Positions 1 through 12,176 of a stretch of 64,000 bases of DNA are shown piece by piece. The DNA is from Dysidea avara (taxonomy: Eukaryota > Porifera > Demospongiae > Dictyoceratida > Dysideidae): contig NC_089280.1 of assembly GCF_963678975.1 (NCBI RefSeq), positions 15,722,780 to 15,786,779 of the forward strand. Reading direction: 5' to 3'. Position 1 is the first letter of the stretch; every line of letters starts with the position of its first letter. The notes below the pieces were generated by a model that was not told the origin of the DNA, searched no databases, and saw only the letters and a program-made list of their open reading frames with translations. Made by a program: the position numbers and the translations under genes.

Positions 1-207
1 GTAAACTTTCTGCTCCTCCTCCTGCTGTGAAGAATATCAGTTAAATATCAGTATATTGGTTATGGGAATGGGTGAATAATCGATATCGATGAATGTCAAA
101 ATATGCATATGGTCCTGATATTAGTGCCACACTAGTAAATATTTTGATCCTTGTAATACAGGTGTACATGGCAGATATTATATATGTGTATATTTTAATA
201 GGAAAAA

Positions 208-2271
208 ATGATGATAAAGACGTTATATCTACTACTGATTGTAAGCAATGTTATTGCTGCTTTATCACAACACCAATCTTTTCCATTTTCAATTGATGTT
301 AGTGAGAGCTGTGAAGCAGCAATCCGCAGACTTTCAACATTGGAAGTCACAGAACCAACCTTGATGGCTCAATACTGGGACTCCTGGGGAAAACCAAATC
401 ACGGTATAATGTATGGTCATACTGTCTTCCTTGGCTACTATGATGAGTGTATTGATTTGAAGAACACAGCAGTGGGTGAAACAAAGTACTGCATTTATAC
501 AATGGAAATGAACTCTACTACCTTGCTTGATTCCAAAGATAACATTTGCCATTCTGAGGACTGTCCCAAGCCATTGAATTTCAATGCATCAACCAGTATT
601 GAGATTGGAGTATGTTATCCTTCAGCATGTTCTCCAAATGAATTTGCAACTGTGTTATCAAGGATGGATATCTCCAGTACCACATCAGTGACTGTTGATC
701 CATTCAATAATGTTTTGGACACTCACATAACAAAACTTACCAGTACCAGTGATGTACCATCATTCTGTCCCCAAACTGATCCAGAGTATGATGGAGGCAC
801 AGTAGCAGTCATTGTAGTGCTTGCAGTCTTGGTAGGTTTAGTAGTAATTGGGACTAGTTTAGACTTCTTTTCATGGTTGCTTTCCATTTATGAAACTCAA
901 GGTGGCGATGCAAAAAATATTAAGAAGGATAAAGATGGAGAAAAGTCTGCTGATCTACCAAGTTTGAAGAACTTCATTACAGCTTTTTCCTTATGTAGCA
1001 CTGTTCCTACCCTGTTGAACACAAAGCAATCACCTTCAGTATTAAAAGCTGTCAATGCTATTAAAGTCTTAGCTCTTTTGTGCGAAATTGTGTTCCATGT
1101 TTATTTGCTAAGTAAATTTTCCCCACGTGTTAGCCAGAATATTCCACACTATATCAGTAAATTTCCCACCAAAATAGTTAGTCAACCATTCATGAACATT
1201 ACCTTTGCTGTTGATACGTTTTTTGTTGTAAGTGGTACACTGTCTTCCTATCTAACATTTAAGGACATGGAGAAGCACAAAAGGTTTAGATTTTGGTACT
1301 TTTATATCAACCGATATTTCCGTCTAGCTCCAATGTTGTACTTAGCGACATTTGTTTCCTAGTACATTTCTCACAAGGTGCTTTATGGAGTTTCCCAGAA
1401 GTTGGCTGTTCATTAACCTGGTGGCTTAATGTGTTTTTCATTAATAATTTTATCTTTCCTTTTGCCATATGTGTTGGACCAAGCTGGCATGTTAGTGCTG
1501 ATATGCAACTATTTGTGTTTTCTCCAATATTCATATTGGCGTTATACCATGGAGGATTTGCTGGAGTGATTGTATTGGCTTTGGGAATAGTTGGATCAAC
1601 TGCTACCATTGGAGTTGTTGCTGGCTTTATGGGTGCCATGTATGCCAATCCAGTAATACCGAAACTTTTTGAACAGGCACAATATTTACACATTCAGACT
1701 TTTTATAGAATTATTCCTTATCTGGTTGGTATTCTCTTGGGATACATTCTTTACAAGAAGTATAGCATAGCTAAATTAAAAATCGCCAATTCAACAAAAT
1801 GTTTTATATACATTTTATTGTGGTTTGTAGCAATATTCTTTTGTAGTAATACACTATTTGGAACAATAGGAGAATGCAATGGCACTCGTCCTTTCACTGA
1901 TTTGGAAAATATCATTTTCCTGATGTTTGGAGGATTGGCTTGGAGTATTGGTGTTGCCATCATCATCTATAATTGCAATACTGGCTATGGGGGGCATGGC
2001 GAATGCTATATTGTCTTGGCCTGGATGGGATCCACTAGTTAGGTTATCTTATGGAGTGTTCTTATTCCATTTCTTGGTGATGTTTTACATAATAGGAACT
2101 ATGCAGACAAATTTGATATTTACAAACACCGTATTTGCTATGCTCTGTGTAAATCTTGCTGTTGGAGCTTTCAGTGTATCAGCAGTGTTTGTTCTAATTG
2201 CAGAAATCCCTATATCAAAAGTAGTGTCACTTTGCTTCAAGCTAACTAGAGCAGAAATTCGTAGCAAATAA
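208..2271 (+). CDS. nrf-6-like multi-pass acyltransferase, broken by two frameshifts
   Basis: Resembles the nose-resistant-to-fluoxetine (nrf-6) family: an N-terminal extracellular NRF region followed by an acyltransferase-3 multi-helix domain, proposed to move lipids or acyl groups across membranes. The start at 208 gives a signal peptide (about residues 1-20), a cysteine-rich extracellular part, a TM helix near residue 200, and then the acyltransferase core. Family hallmarks are visible: YINRYFRLAPM, a C-x3-WW-LN-x5-NNF stretch, SWHVSADMQLFVFSP and NTGYGG. The gene is intronless but needs three frames: 208-1362, then the frame open through 1350-2042, then the frame ending at 2271. The first break lies near 1345-1353 (one base missing beside a T run) and the second in a six-G run at 1989-1994 (one G too many). 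Removing one G restores NTGYGG followed by the expected C-terminal helices. Assembly error or a young pseudogene are both possible. TTTTAATAG just before the ATG could be a 5'UTR splice acceptor. Confidence 0.75.
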
Positions 2272-3707
2272 TTAGCTGTTTTAGTAACAACATTAGTAGT
2301 GTAATTCAGTTTATAGCACTTACTGTTAGTACTATTAGATGTACTGTTTGCTAGTACTATATATAGTGTATGTTTACTCCTTCTATGTTTTAGTAATGAA
2401 AGAAAGCAGCAATGAATGTATCAAAAGTATTGCACGTTCCTACTGTAATATCAAGATATGCAGTGAAGAAGTTAATACAAATAAATGCCTTATACAGGAG
2501 CCAAAATATTCAAATTATAAGCACCTGTAACATTATATTTACCAGTATAGTATGTACTTAATATCTTACCTTATGCTTTTTTGTAGTTCCAATTAAAACG
2601 TATCACTCTCTGGTCACTTTTAATGCTAATCATTCTTGTCATCATCATTGTGCATACCAAGGCATTAAGATACTATAATAGATGCCATAATTTTGAAGAG
2701 CTTGGACTACTATAGCTATTATTATGTGTTTAATTATAAGGAACAAGAAAAGGAATGAATGGCTGCATGCACATTTAACAAGTTTGTTAAACAGGATAAG
2801 TTCAAATGATATAGCTTCCCTATAACAACAGTGAAACAATATTCTAATACAACAGTCACACTTATAATGCACCATATCAATCAAATTTCAATAAAATATT
2901 TACATACTATTGGAACCACCTAGGACTAGGTATGTAGAACATCAACAGTGCTAATAAGTGGATACATTCACCTGCTCTACAAGGAGTTATGCAATGTGAT
3001 TGGAAAGTGCTTGGTCAATTTTTAGATCCCATTCAAATCACTATTTATCTACTTATTTTTGCTAGGGAATATGACTGTATCCTGGCTTAACCTTACTTAC
3101 ATAATACATGCCAACAACAGAGTTCACCATCAAAGTCCAATGGTTCTTCAGCACTTATTTTATATCTTACCTGTCCTTTTTGGTTCTTTCATATTATACT
3201 ATTAGTACTGCATTATAGGATACGTAGGATGCTAAAAAAGTAGGACTATGCCTTAGGCTAAATAAACTGTGCATATAAGCTAGACAGTAAAGAAGGTACT
3301 CCTACTACTACATATGCGTCAATGATGTAATGGTTTATATGCTTTGTAAAATCAGCTATGTGTATGTAATTCAAAACACTGTGACATATAGGTAACCGGG
3401 TTGCCTCTGCTAAAATTGCACAAAAAAATATGAGTGCTTAAATTACTGCATAAAGGAGTTGCATATTGCAGAAGATAGCAAAACTTTATGTTATAAAGAC
3501 ATTGTTTAAAATAATAATTTTATGCATAACTGTGTGTCACTAATTATAAATCTTTGAAGGTTGCTATTAAGTTTATGATAACCTGAATGTATGTTCAAGA
3601 TGTTATCATCAAAATTTTCATGAGATTTGTCAGAAACTTAACACTAGTTACGTAATCTGAATCGTACTTACTATAAGAATATGACAGAAACTTTAATTAC
3701 AAATGGT
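2272..3707. other. no gene seen: 3' flanks
   Basis: AT-rich sequence between the convergent ends of the acyltransferase (+) and receptor (-) genes. An AATAAA at about 2889 could be a polyadenylation signal. No open frame with splice support and no recognisable repeat was found. Confidence 0.5.
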
Positions 3708-5396
3708 TTACATGTGGTCTTGTGTACATGCTTTTGTGTAACTGTTTGTTGAGTGAGAAGGAGCCGTATTGACAGCCCTGGGTAGTGTATGGACAAGAGG
3801 AATACAATCATATGTATGACCTCTATTATGTGCTGTATAATTGACTGTGACAACATATGCTGGGTTCCTGTGCATCTTTACATGTGTGCTATTGATGTTA
3901 CCACAACTAGAAGCATCAATGTTATTGTCATTTTTCTCTTGGCTACTATTGCTGTTGAAATCAACTGGTGGCACTTGTGGTACCTTGTCATAGCGTGAGT
4001 CGGTACTTTTTTCTCGGTATGTTTCTGTTTCATCTGTGCTGAATTCTACAGCTGTCCCTTGAATGTGTGTTTCTTTATGCACAGTCACTTGAGCATTATT
4101 GACTGTTGACCATGAGGCACTATGCTGCAACTTGCTGTTCACCCTTGTGTCGGATTCATGGTCATAATTATAATGCATTGGTAATGGATCTACCTGAGCA
4201 CTTCCAAAATTTGGATCCTTGCCAATTGTAGCATGCAGCTTCTGGCTTTTAGTTGTTACCACAGTGTTAAGAGCACCAAGTTTTCCTTGTGGAACAACAG
4301 CATCTGTCACAAGTGATCGCATTTCAACATATTCATCACTCTCTGGTTCTATAGCATCACTCACAACCAACAGATTTGCTTCATCAGGAACAGCTGGAGC
4401 AGTATTGGTTTGTTGCGCCTTTTTATCATTGTTGATCTCTTGGTGAGTAACCCTTATATAAAGAGGGTTTTCAACTGTCTGTACTTCAGAGCTACATGTA
4501 TATGAAATATTTGAAGTGTCCGCTGGTGTAACCATGACTGACTGTGTTGTGTTTGTTGTTTCAGCACTGAACTGAATATCACATGTATTGCCTTTGATGG
4601 TAAATTGTAGTACATCTGTTGACTGAGTATTTCCATCTCCATGACTCAACTTGGTAGTTACTTTATGGCTGGTCTCAGACATATCTTTCACTTCTTCAAT
4701 GGAGAAGTTATCTTTTGATAACTCATGTGTTTTATTTTTGTCATCGTTAGACTTAATATGCACAATAGATAAATCATTGTGTTTAAGCTCTTGACTATCA
4801 TTAGCTAGTGTTAGTTTATGCAATTCAATGGTGATTTGATTACAAGGTTTAGTCACCATTTCTTTATAAGTTGGTAAACCATTACTTGTTAGTGTTTTTA
4901 TTGTCTCTTCTTTATTCTTTTGGGTACCATTTGTCTTGCTTTCCATAATATGCTCTGATGAACTATTGGAATTAATTGATGCAATACTGGGACTCTTCTG
5001 TGTCTTTTTGCTATATCCTGGAGAATCTGTGCTATATCTGCACAGAAACTTATAATAAGGATAAACAAAGTTAAAACCTACATACTATGGAATTTTGTTT
5101 CTGCTTGTATCCTCCTTCTAATCTTCCTATTACTTTGCCGTAAGATAATCACACCACAGTACTGCATATAATAAAGACAACGAGTAGTACATCTACTGCA
5201 ATACCAATCACTATCATCATCTGGTTCACTGTGTAATGACATAAAAATAAACAGTATAGAACTCCTGTTCAGTGATAAAATACAATAGAATTATTTTTAT
5301 ACCCTTCATATGGGTCCCAGCAGGAAGTACTCCACTGTGTGTATAGTACAAGGAAATACCTTATCCAAGTTCGAATTTGAGGAGAAGGAATATTGC
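3708..5396 (-). CDS. 3' exons of a single-pass receptor with NPXY and YxxM motifs in its tail (partial)
   Basis: The last exon (5026-3708) encodes a long Ser/Thr-rich cytoplasmic tail. It holds two NPXY motifs (NPLYIRV, NPAYVVTV), typical PTB-domain or endocytosis signals, and SDEYVEM, a YxxM motif of the kind that binds PI3K SH2 domains. Upstream exons fit by phase: 5396-5360, 5334-5303, and a membrane exon 5228-5086 reading NQMMIVIGIAVDVLLVVFII. It is followed by a basic stop-transfer stretch (LRQSNRKIRRRIQ). The helix and the basic stretch are in different frames: one base appears to be missing near 5148-5153, and a single extra T there would join them. The final splice uses GTATGT at 5085 and CACAG ending at 5027. 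The extracellular part was not resolved. The receptor identity is inferred from architecture alone; no named family is claimed. Confidence 0.55.
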
Positions 5397-5399
5397 CTA

Positions 5400-8300
5400 T
5401 AGTGAATTGCCCATTTTGTATGTATCTGCTTCAGCATATCTTTAGAATTAGAATAGTCTTGCATTACCTGTTTTATCAGAGATATAAGGGTTATTTATTT
5501 TTATTTTTTATTAATGCTTTACAGCACAATTGCTGAAGGTCTTATACATATAGGCTCCTTATGTCTATGGTTTAACATGGTAAATATAATGGATTTCGTG
5601 TCGCAAATAACTTTTAGTGGGGCATACTAAAAAAGGCACAACGTACAAGGTCATTGCACATGCAGTTTCAATTTGATGATAGATCTACTATACCCACGCA
5701 GTTATTGTCCCAAGAATTTGTTATTGCTTTTGTGAAAATGAATTTCAAAGAAATTTTCTGTATAAACATGCATATAACTCACATATTTAGTTTCATAAAA
5801 ACCTTATGTATACATGAAATTTGCTTTTGTCTTACTACTGCAATTGCCGAGAACCAATTTTATATCCCAGGGTTAACAAAGTTGTTGAAATAAAGATGGT
5901 GGCTAACAGTCTTACTTTTTAACAACAGCATGCTGATGTTGTTAAAATTAAAGACCGACGATGACAACATTGCAGCCATTACTTGACTGTCAATGTTGAT
6001 ACTGATGCATGGCTTTTGTATTATGCATGGTCATGAGTAACAATTGAGCGGCTCTGTATAAGTCAGATAGCTAGTCTTGTTCAGTTCTCCTTTAGATGAA
6101 TTCTTCTACATGGTAATTGATTATGTGTAATTACCAGTTGACTTTCTGGTGCATGCAGGTACCGTGTGTTTTTCCAGGTGCTTTGCTGAGTTTTTCATCA
6201 GTGTATAAAGAACCTCGTACATTCATAATAAAAATGTTATTTAGTTAATATTTATGATACCACAACTTGTATATTTTGCTACCTAGCTGGCAATGTTACC
6301 ATTTATTATGTCCCTAAAAAAGTGGGGAGAAAATCAAAACAGCAAATTTTGCAAGCTCTATAAGTAGCAATCTTGTGTCAGTTATCAACTCTATATTGAA
6401 GAGCCTTACTCACTGTTACATGGGCTGCAATAAGATGTAGATATAACTACTTTATGACATCTTTAAACAGCTAGACACTGGTCTTAAAACACATAAACTA
6501 GACTATATAGGCCATGTGCTATGCTATTTTCCCTTAAGTACTCAGGTTGTATCTAAATATGATCTTCAGTGATTGATGTCTGTAGCTAGATAAACAGCTG
6601 CAATATTGCTAATGGTTAATAGTTTTGTCTCAAACAGCCTAAGTTTTACTAATGTGAATATATTATTGCAATAATAGTTATTTCCACAACTTTCAAACCA
6701 CTATACTACATATGCTTCTACTACACCATACAGAAAATCATGGATATGCATATGCATGCATAGATATCAGCATTTTATATGCAGTTGTAGTCACTCTTGA
6801 CTATAGCATAAAGACTGTTATCTAGACTAACCTGGTTCACTTGCTGACCCTTTTCCTAACATCATTCCTATATAAAAATACATGAGAGTACACATGCTAT
6901 AGCTATGTATATGCGTAGATAATAAATTAATGTTCTGACCTGTGATAACAAGAACAGTTAACTCCAAGTTATGCATTTTGAATTACTCTGAATATAACAA
7001 TGTAACAGTGAAGAGACTTCACACAATTATACATATTTATACAGCATGGTAAACCACAAGTTTGATGAATGGGCAAATCCATACCAAACACTATGAAATT
7101 GTATACAGTGAAAACAAATATGAGGATATATGCATAATTCAACCTTTGGATACTAGTCCTCACTTTGAACACAGTCCATACCATAGTTAAGGTCTAAACT
7201 GACCTGGAAAATTAGCAGTAAATCCCTGGCCATTCAGTCAGTATGATTATACACATTCAACCATGGCAAGATTATTGTGTGTATACATAGTTAAAAATGT
7301 CAACTCAAACTACCTATATATACTCAAAGCAAGCATAAAGGAGCACATTATATTATGCGTTTAATGTTGGCCATCTCAGCTCCTCATTATCATAGCTATA
7401 TAAGTGCCCATGAATTCCTTCAGTTACCATTCCCAACTATGTGTATATCATCCGATCCGTAAACTTAATCTCTGTTTTTGTCATTATTGTTTTCGTTTTT
7501 CTGTAGTTGTTTTTTGTTGTCCTGCTTACTTAATTGTCCTTGTAACTGCATGTGCTTTACATATCTTTTTGTTACTCCAACAAGGAAGAATAACTTTGCC
7601 GATTGTTGAAGGTTATAAAATAATAATCAAGCACATTCCATTAGCTAAGCAGTCAGTCATGCATACTCAAATAAAGAACACATAGTAGACTAGATTTGGG
7701 TAGAGTGCAGCATATAATATAGACACTTGATGGCCTTAAAAATAAAGACCAGTGCAACATCAGTTATGAAAATACACTATAAATTACAGATGATTCCTAT
7801 AGATGTGATAGTCAGCAGGAAGCCATTGATATGCTACTCATGAATCAACATCTATGTGGTAGTGGAGAAAGGAATGGGAGTCCATGATGCATGTGTTGTA
7901 GCTGCTATGGTAGGCGAATGGCACATCTTGGGAATAAGTGATATCAAATAGTGAAGAAATCGAGCCTGTAACATTAATTCAAGTTGAAGGCATCATTCAG
8001 TCTGGCAGTTAGAAAATATTTTTAAAGGCCCCATAGAAACTTGTTAAAAGTGTTTGGAGTCTCTCTGACGACACATTTGGGTTTGATATAATGTCTAATT
8101 CTGCCGCTAAGCTATGTCGTTAAGAAAAGTGAGGGTAATTTTTGGGTGATACTTTGGGTAGGAATATTCATGATCCCTGCAAAGAGATTTGCTCTTCTGA
8201 GGTTTTAATACAGCACTACAGAAAGGTTTGTTACCTTGCCTATTTGCATCATTACAATCATATTCATGTTTGCCAATTCTATTCATGTACCATATTCATT

Positions 8301-8587
8301 GCTGTATAGTATTATTATTAGGGTCTAGCACATCCTATAGTCATCCTTCTGTCTAGTGTGTCTATTATTATGGTAGCACTAGCTGTGTAGTTATGTACAA
8401 TTGAATTTAATTGATGTCCATTCTGTTGATAACTTGTATATGAATTGATAAGATCTGTGCAAATACTGGTCGCAACACAAGTATTGTACATAGTTTTAGT
8501 ACAGCCTACATACTCACACAACCAAATATGGGGTAAACACATCATCACATGTAATTCCTGTGGTGTTTATATGTATGCTTATAACAC
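5400..8587. other. no confident gene; possible further small receptor exons on the minus strand
   Basis: Short minus-strand blocks bounded by splice-like sites occur at about 6867-6832 (MMLGKGSASEP, donor G|GTTAGT), about 6955-6934 (LTVLVIT, donor CAG|GTCAGA) and about 7220-7200 (GFTANFP, donor CAG|GTCAGT). They could be upstream exons of the receptor gene, but their phases do not chain convincingly. The rest is AT-rich with no clear repeats. Confidence 0.2.
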
Positions 8588-9496
8588 ATGAATGACATTT
8601 TTCATCTCACTGTGTGTCTTATGCTGACAATGACATCAGTTGTTACAGTAGTGTTGTTAATATTTGTTGGGTGCATGCTAGTGGCTGGCTGTGACTATGG
8701 CAAATGCTTATCTTGTCCTGGTAAGTCTTGTATGGATATCTATCACAAGAATCCAAGTAGCCATGGAGTATCAGGAAAATATATTATTCAGAGTAATGGC
8801 CTCCACCTTGTTCACTGTGACATGCAACTAAGATGTGGTAGTGGAAATAAAGGTTGGATGAGGATAGCTCACACTAATGTTTCTAATGGAGATGGATGTC
8901 CCAGTGGATGGGAAAAAGTTAATACTCCTGTTTCAGCATGTAGAGCTGTTAATGACAGTGCTGGTTGCTTTTCTGCTTATTTCAACACTCAACATGTCTC
9001 ATATAGCAGAGTATGTGGAATGTTGGTAGGCTACCAAAAAGGAACTCCAGATGCATTTGCCAGTCTATTTTATTCCTCAAAATCTATCAATGGTCCATAC
9101 CTTGATGGTGTCTCTGTAACATATGGAAATCCAAGGAAACATATTTGGTCATTTGGTGCAGGTCTAAGTGATGATAGCAATGAATTTCCTCAACACAATT
9201 GTCCTTGTGCAAAGTATCAAGGACCATTACCTCCATCATTTGTTCGTGATCATTTCTACTGTGAATCAGGAGATACGGGCTCATACAGTTCACCAGCTTA
9301 CTACATCTCCGACCCTTTGTGGGATGGTAAACACTGCACCAGTGAAAACAGTTGCTGTGCCCAGCCCAACCAACCATGGTTCTATCACCAGATACCACTC
9401 ACTAGTAATGAAAATATTGAAGTGAGAATCTGCTATGATGAAGCATTTTCAAATGAAGGTGTTTTAGTAAAGGAACTTCAACTTTACGTGCAGTAA
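8588..9496 (+). CDS. secreted or signal-anchored fibrinogen-like (FReD-like) protein
   Basis: Intronless 302-codon frame. An N-terminal hydrophobic stretch (about residues 14-34) is a signal peptide or anchor, followed by a Cys-rich start (GCDYGKCLSCPGKSC). The body matches a fibrinogen-related secreted family that I recognise from sponges and cnidarians: a G-KYIIQ/HCDM start, GWMRIAHTN, YSRVCGMLVGYQ, a DGVSVTYGNPRKHIWSFGAG block, a CPC motif, then HFYCESGD and a C-terminal EVRICYDE-x5-EGVLVKELQLYVQ. The many cysteines imply disulphide bonding outside the cell. A recognition, adhesion or lectin-like role is plausible from the family but not shown here. A second start at the internal methionine within the first 20 codons would give a cleaner signal peptide. 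No frameshift is visible. Confidence 0.7.
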   Translation: MNDIFHLTVCLMLTMTSVVTVVLLIFVGCMLVAGCDYGKCLSCPGKSCMDIYHKNPSSHGVSGKYIIQSNGLHLVHCDMQLRCGSGNKGWMRIAHTNVSNGDGCPSGWEKVNTPVSACRAVNDSAGCFSAYFNTQHVSYSRVCGMLVGYQKGTPDAFASLFYSSKSINGPYLDGVSVTYGNPRKHIWSFGAGLSDDSNEFPQHNCPCAKYQGPLPPSFVRDHFYCESGDTGSYSSPAYYISDPLWDGKHCTSENSCCAQPNQPWFYHQIPLTSNENIEVRICYDEAFSNEGVLVKELQLYVQ

Positions 9497-9833
9497 TACT
9501 GTATACAATTGCAACTGCATCTTACATCCCTAAACTGATGGATTTTCCATACACATAATATTTTGAAATTCAACTTGTGTACATATGCATTTCATTACAA
9601 AGAAGGTTTTGTTTTACAAACTGTTATAAGAAATAATCCAACAGACTTGCATAATAGCTAGGGCACATGATTCTATAACATCATTGTATTGATGTTAACA
9701 TTCTGGCTCCCTGCTTTATGGTCATTTAACAGTCTTCTCTAGTATGCTTTTACAAGAACATTTGTCTGTATTATTAGAGTGGATGATTGCCTTATTAGAA
9801 TAGTATCTTGATCTTTATTAACAAAATAAGTGT

Positions 9834-9835
<2 letters not shown>

Positions 9836-9872
<37 letters not shown>

Positions 9873-9879
9873 GGGGGGA
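9836..9879. repeat. TG microsatellite ending in a G run
   Basis: About 16 TG units followed by ten Gs. The same TG-then-G structure recurs near 12217-12238 and 47870-47936. Confidence 0.9.
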
Positions 9880-10284
9880 GATCTATACCGCTCATTGAAA
9901 TTGCTACTGGAACTACATCTCTGCTACTCATGTTTAAAGAAGATCACTCAGGAAGTTAGATAGATATTTGCACATCACGCATAAAAACAACAATCAACAC
10001 CAAAAATCTAAGGTAAAATGTCTACTGCTTGATCTGGGGTAGCCACAGGTGTCTAGCCACTACCCTAGTACAGATTATTGGCAAACCCTGGATCCACCCC
10101 TGGTATAGTAGCAAGATGTTTAAGACTTACAGCTACCTACATGTGGCAATCCTAGTTTTGTACTTTATAATTATATTGTAAAATTTTATTGGAGTCATTA
10201 GAAATCACACACACATGATTAAGACTGAATACTTATACATACTGTCATGTAAGCCACGTTATTGGTCTCTATTTCCGTTATTGC
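9880..10284. other. no gene seen
   Basis: 3' flank of the FReD-like gene. A short CCCTGGATCCACCCCTGG stretch at about 10086 resembles one end of the GGATC-type TIR repeats found elsewhere in the window; no partner end was located. Confidence 0.4.
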
Positions 10285-10289
10285 TATAT

Positions 10290-10435
10290 ACCACTCCATC
10301 AGATGATCCAGATATCACTACATCGATCAAATGTCACTGTCTGTACTGTCTCATTGTGTCCCTATAGTTGATCAGTCTGTAGATAATGCATGGTAATAGC
10401 TAATCCAACAACTTGTAGTGTTGCCGGATCAGGTC
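10290..10435 (-). pseudogene. degraded copy of the last SPAG16 exon and part of its preceding intron
   Basis: Nearly the same sequence as 18105-18250, which holds the terminal WD40 exon of the SPAG16 gene and intron sequence upstream of it. The copy lacks 8 bases in the middle of the exon (ATCATCATGGCACTACG is shortened), which breaks the frame, and it carries several substitutions, including one that turns a Leu codon region into CTATAG. The normal stop context (TATTCCCATATTG) is also altered. It cannot encode the WD40 blade and no other SPAG16 exon is nearby. Confidence 0.8.
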
Positions 10436-10436
10436 C

Positions 10437-11040
10437 GGATGTAGTGTGTAGCACACAATGTGTCTAGATGTCAGAATATAATTATTACAAGTGAGATGAG
10501 TTGTTCAAATGTAACTGCATTGAATGCATTTCACTTCTAGTCTTGGGATGATTCACTAAAATAACAGGTGTACACAGTGAACATAGTGCCTGTATGCTTT
10601 AATAAACTGTTTTAATGTGCTATTTCCATACCAATTAAGTTGTGGTTTTCTTGAGGCATGCAAGTTGCATGTGTATTCTGTACTTGTGCTCTTGAAGTGT
10701 GTATTGAAAAGTAGACTCAGCATACCGTAATTTGCTTTTCTTTCGTTGTAAACTAATTTTCGTATGCAAAAAACTTGTGCGAAAAATTTTACATAGGATT
10801 GAACTACTCTAATAGAGCAGTTATTCACATAATCATACAAAAATATTTTTACATGAAAATTTTTATCATGAAAAATATTTTGCACGAAAATAAATCGAAT
10901 TACGGTAGGTTTGAAGGATTGGCAAATTCGAACCTTAGCCACACCTTATCCTGGAATTGCTCCTCATATACCACTCTTCCTATGAGAGCTTGTGTGATAA
11001 ATCTTTCACTCATTCATTAGGTCATTGGCTCTGTATGGAG
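10437..11040. repeat. second half of a mosaic duplication, copied from 23525-24000
   Basis: From GTAGCACACAATGTG onward this matches the end of an exon and the following intron of the unknown gene at 22.5-26.1 kb: shared blocks include CTTCTAGTCTTGGGATGAT, ATAGTGCCTGTATG, ATACCACTCTTCC and TTGGCTCTGTATGG. It follows directly on the SPAG16 exon copy in the same relative orientation, so about 5.3 kb separating the two sources is absent here. A MITE (10725-10905) interrupts it. Confidence 0.75.
10725..10905. mobile_element. 181-bp MITE, CCGTAATT termini, TA target duplication
   Basis: Termini TA-CCGTAATT and AATTACGG-TA form an inverted pair, and the interior is a long imperfect hairpin (CGTATGCAAAAAAC, CGAAAATAAATCG). 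The paralogous sequence at about 23835 has a single TA and no insert, giving a natural empty site. The middle carries one copy of the shared quasi-palindrome (10803-10822). A degraded relative lies at about 47190-47345. Confidence 0.8.
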
Positions 11041-12176
11041 CTGTGAAGTATGTAAGTCACTTAGTATGCATTCTGTCACTGTTGTGGTTTCCATTGATAA
11101 ATATACTTTTACATTGCCCCAGTCTATAATAATTATACCCAGTGGTATAATGGGCAATTAGGACACTAGTCCATAGTGAGCATGAAATCAATGAGGCACC
11201 TTCACAAAATCAATAATGTCATCTTTCTTAGTGAGTCAATTTAGGAATATTTACCTGAACTCTGGGTGGCAATAATACACAACTGTCAAAGGCTTTGCTG
11301 CTATTAATGATCAATACTGGCAGTCTTGGGTAGCATACCTATATAAAGGGTTAAGCATGCATACCAAATGTTACCCACATGACATGCTAACATTGGTGGT
11401 GTACATGTATAACTTCAAGCACATTAAAGGCATTAATGAACTATTCAAAATTGTCATGGTTATAACAAATTAAATCACCTAATGATCAGAAGGAATTAAA
11501 CTAACTATCTGTTTGGCTATTGATTGGACACAAGCTTCAACTACTCAGATCATCATATATCCTGTTCTCTAATTTAAACTGAGTTAATTGGAAAATGGCT
11601 TACCTGATAGTTGTACCGAGTATTCAGAGCACTTGTATGGTACTTGCAACCGTAAAGAATAGTGCATTCATGTAGTTGGTTAATCCGGTTTTGGGTGCTT
11701 AATTGTGAGCACCATATTTGACTTGCTGACTCTTGCCCTCCTAACCCACACCCATGATATTTCTTTTTTGGGGTCCAGAAGAGGTTGTACCTATATAGTG
11801 AGGACTCCTAACTTAGCATGTTTTGTTGTACATAGGGTTACCCAAAGCCTTTAGACTTTGTGTATGCATAATAGTAAAGAATGATACAATCAAGTTGAAA
11901 GTTGCAGGTTAACACAAACAACTTTGGGAACCTGTACACCTACCAAAAACAACCACCATCAGTTCATGGAGGTTGATTACTTCATATAGTTGTGGTAGAG
12001 TGAGCCACATAAACTATAATTATAAAAGTTTCATGCACAAAGTGACTTAGCATGCAGTAGTATAATTCCCTCACTTTTAGTTTTTTTAACACTACCTTTA
12101 AAGCATCGATGAAACCATTTGTCACTCCAAAATAATGTCCATTTGAAGTTTACAGAACCATGATGACATTTTTACT
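11041..12176. other. no gene seen
   Basis: AT-rich sequence with many stops in all frames. No repeat structure or splice-supported exon was recognised. Confidence 0.4.
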
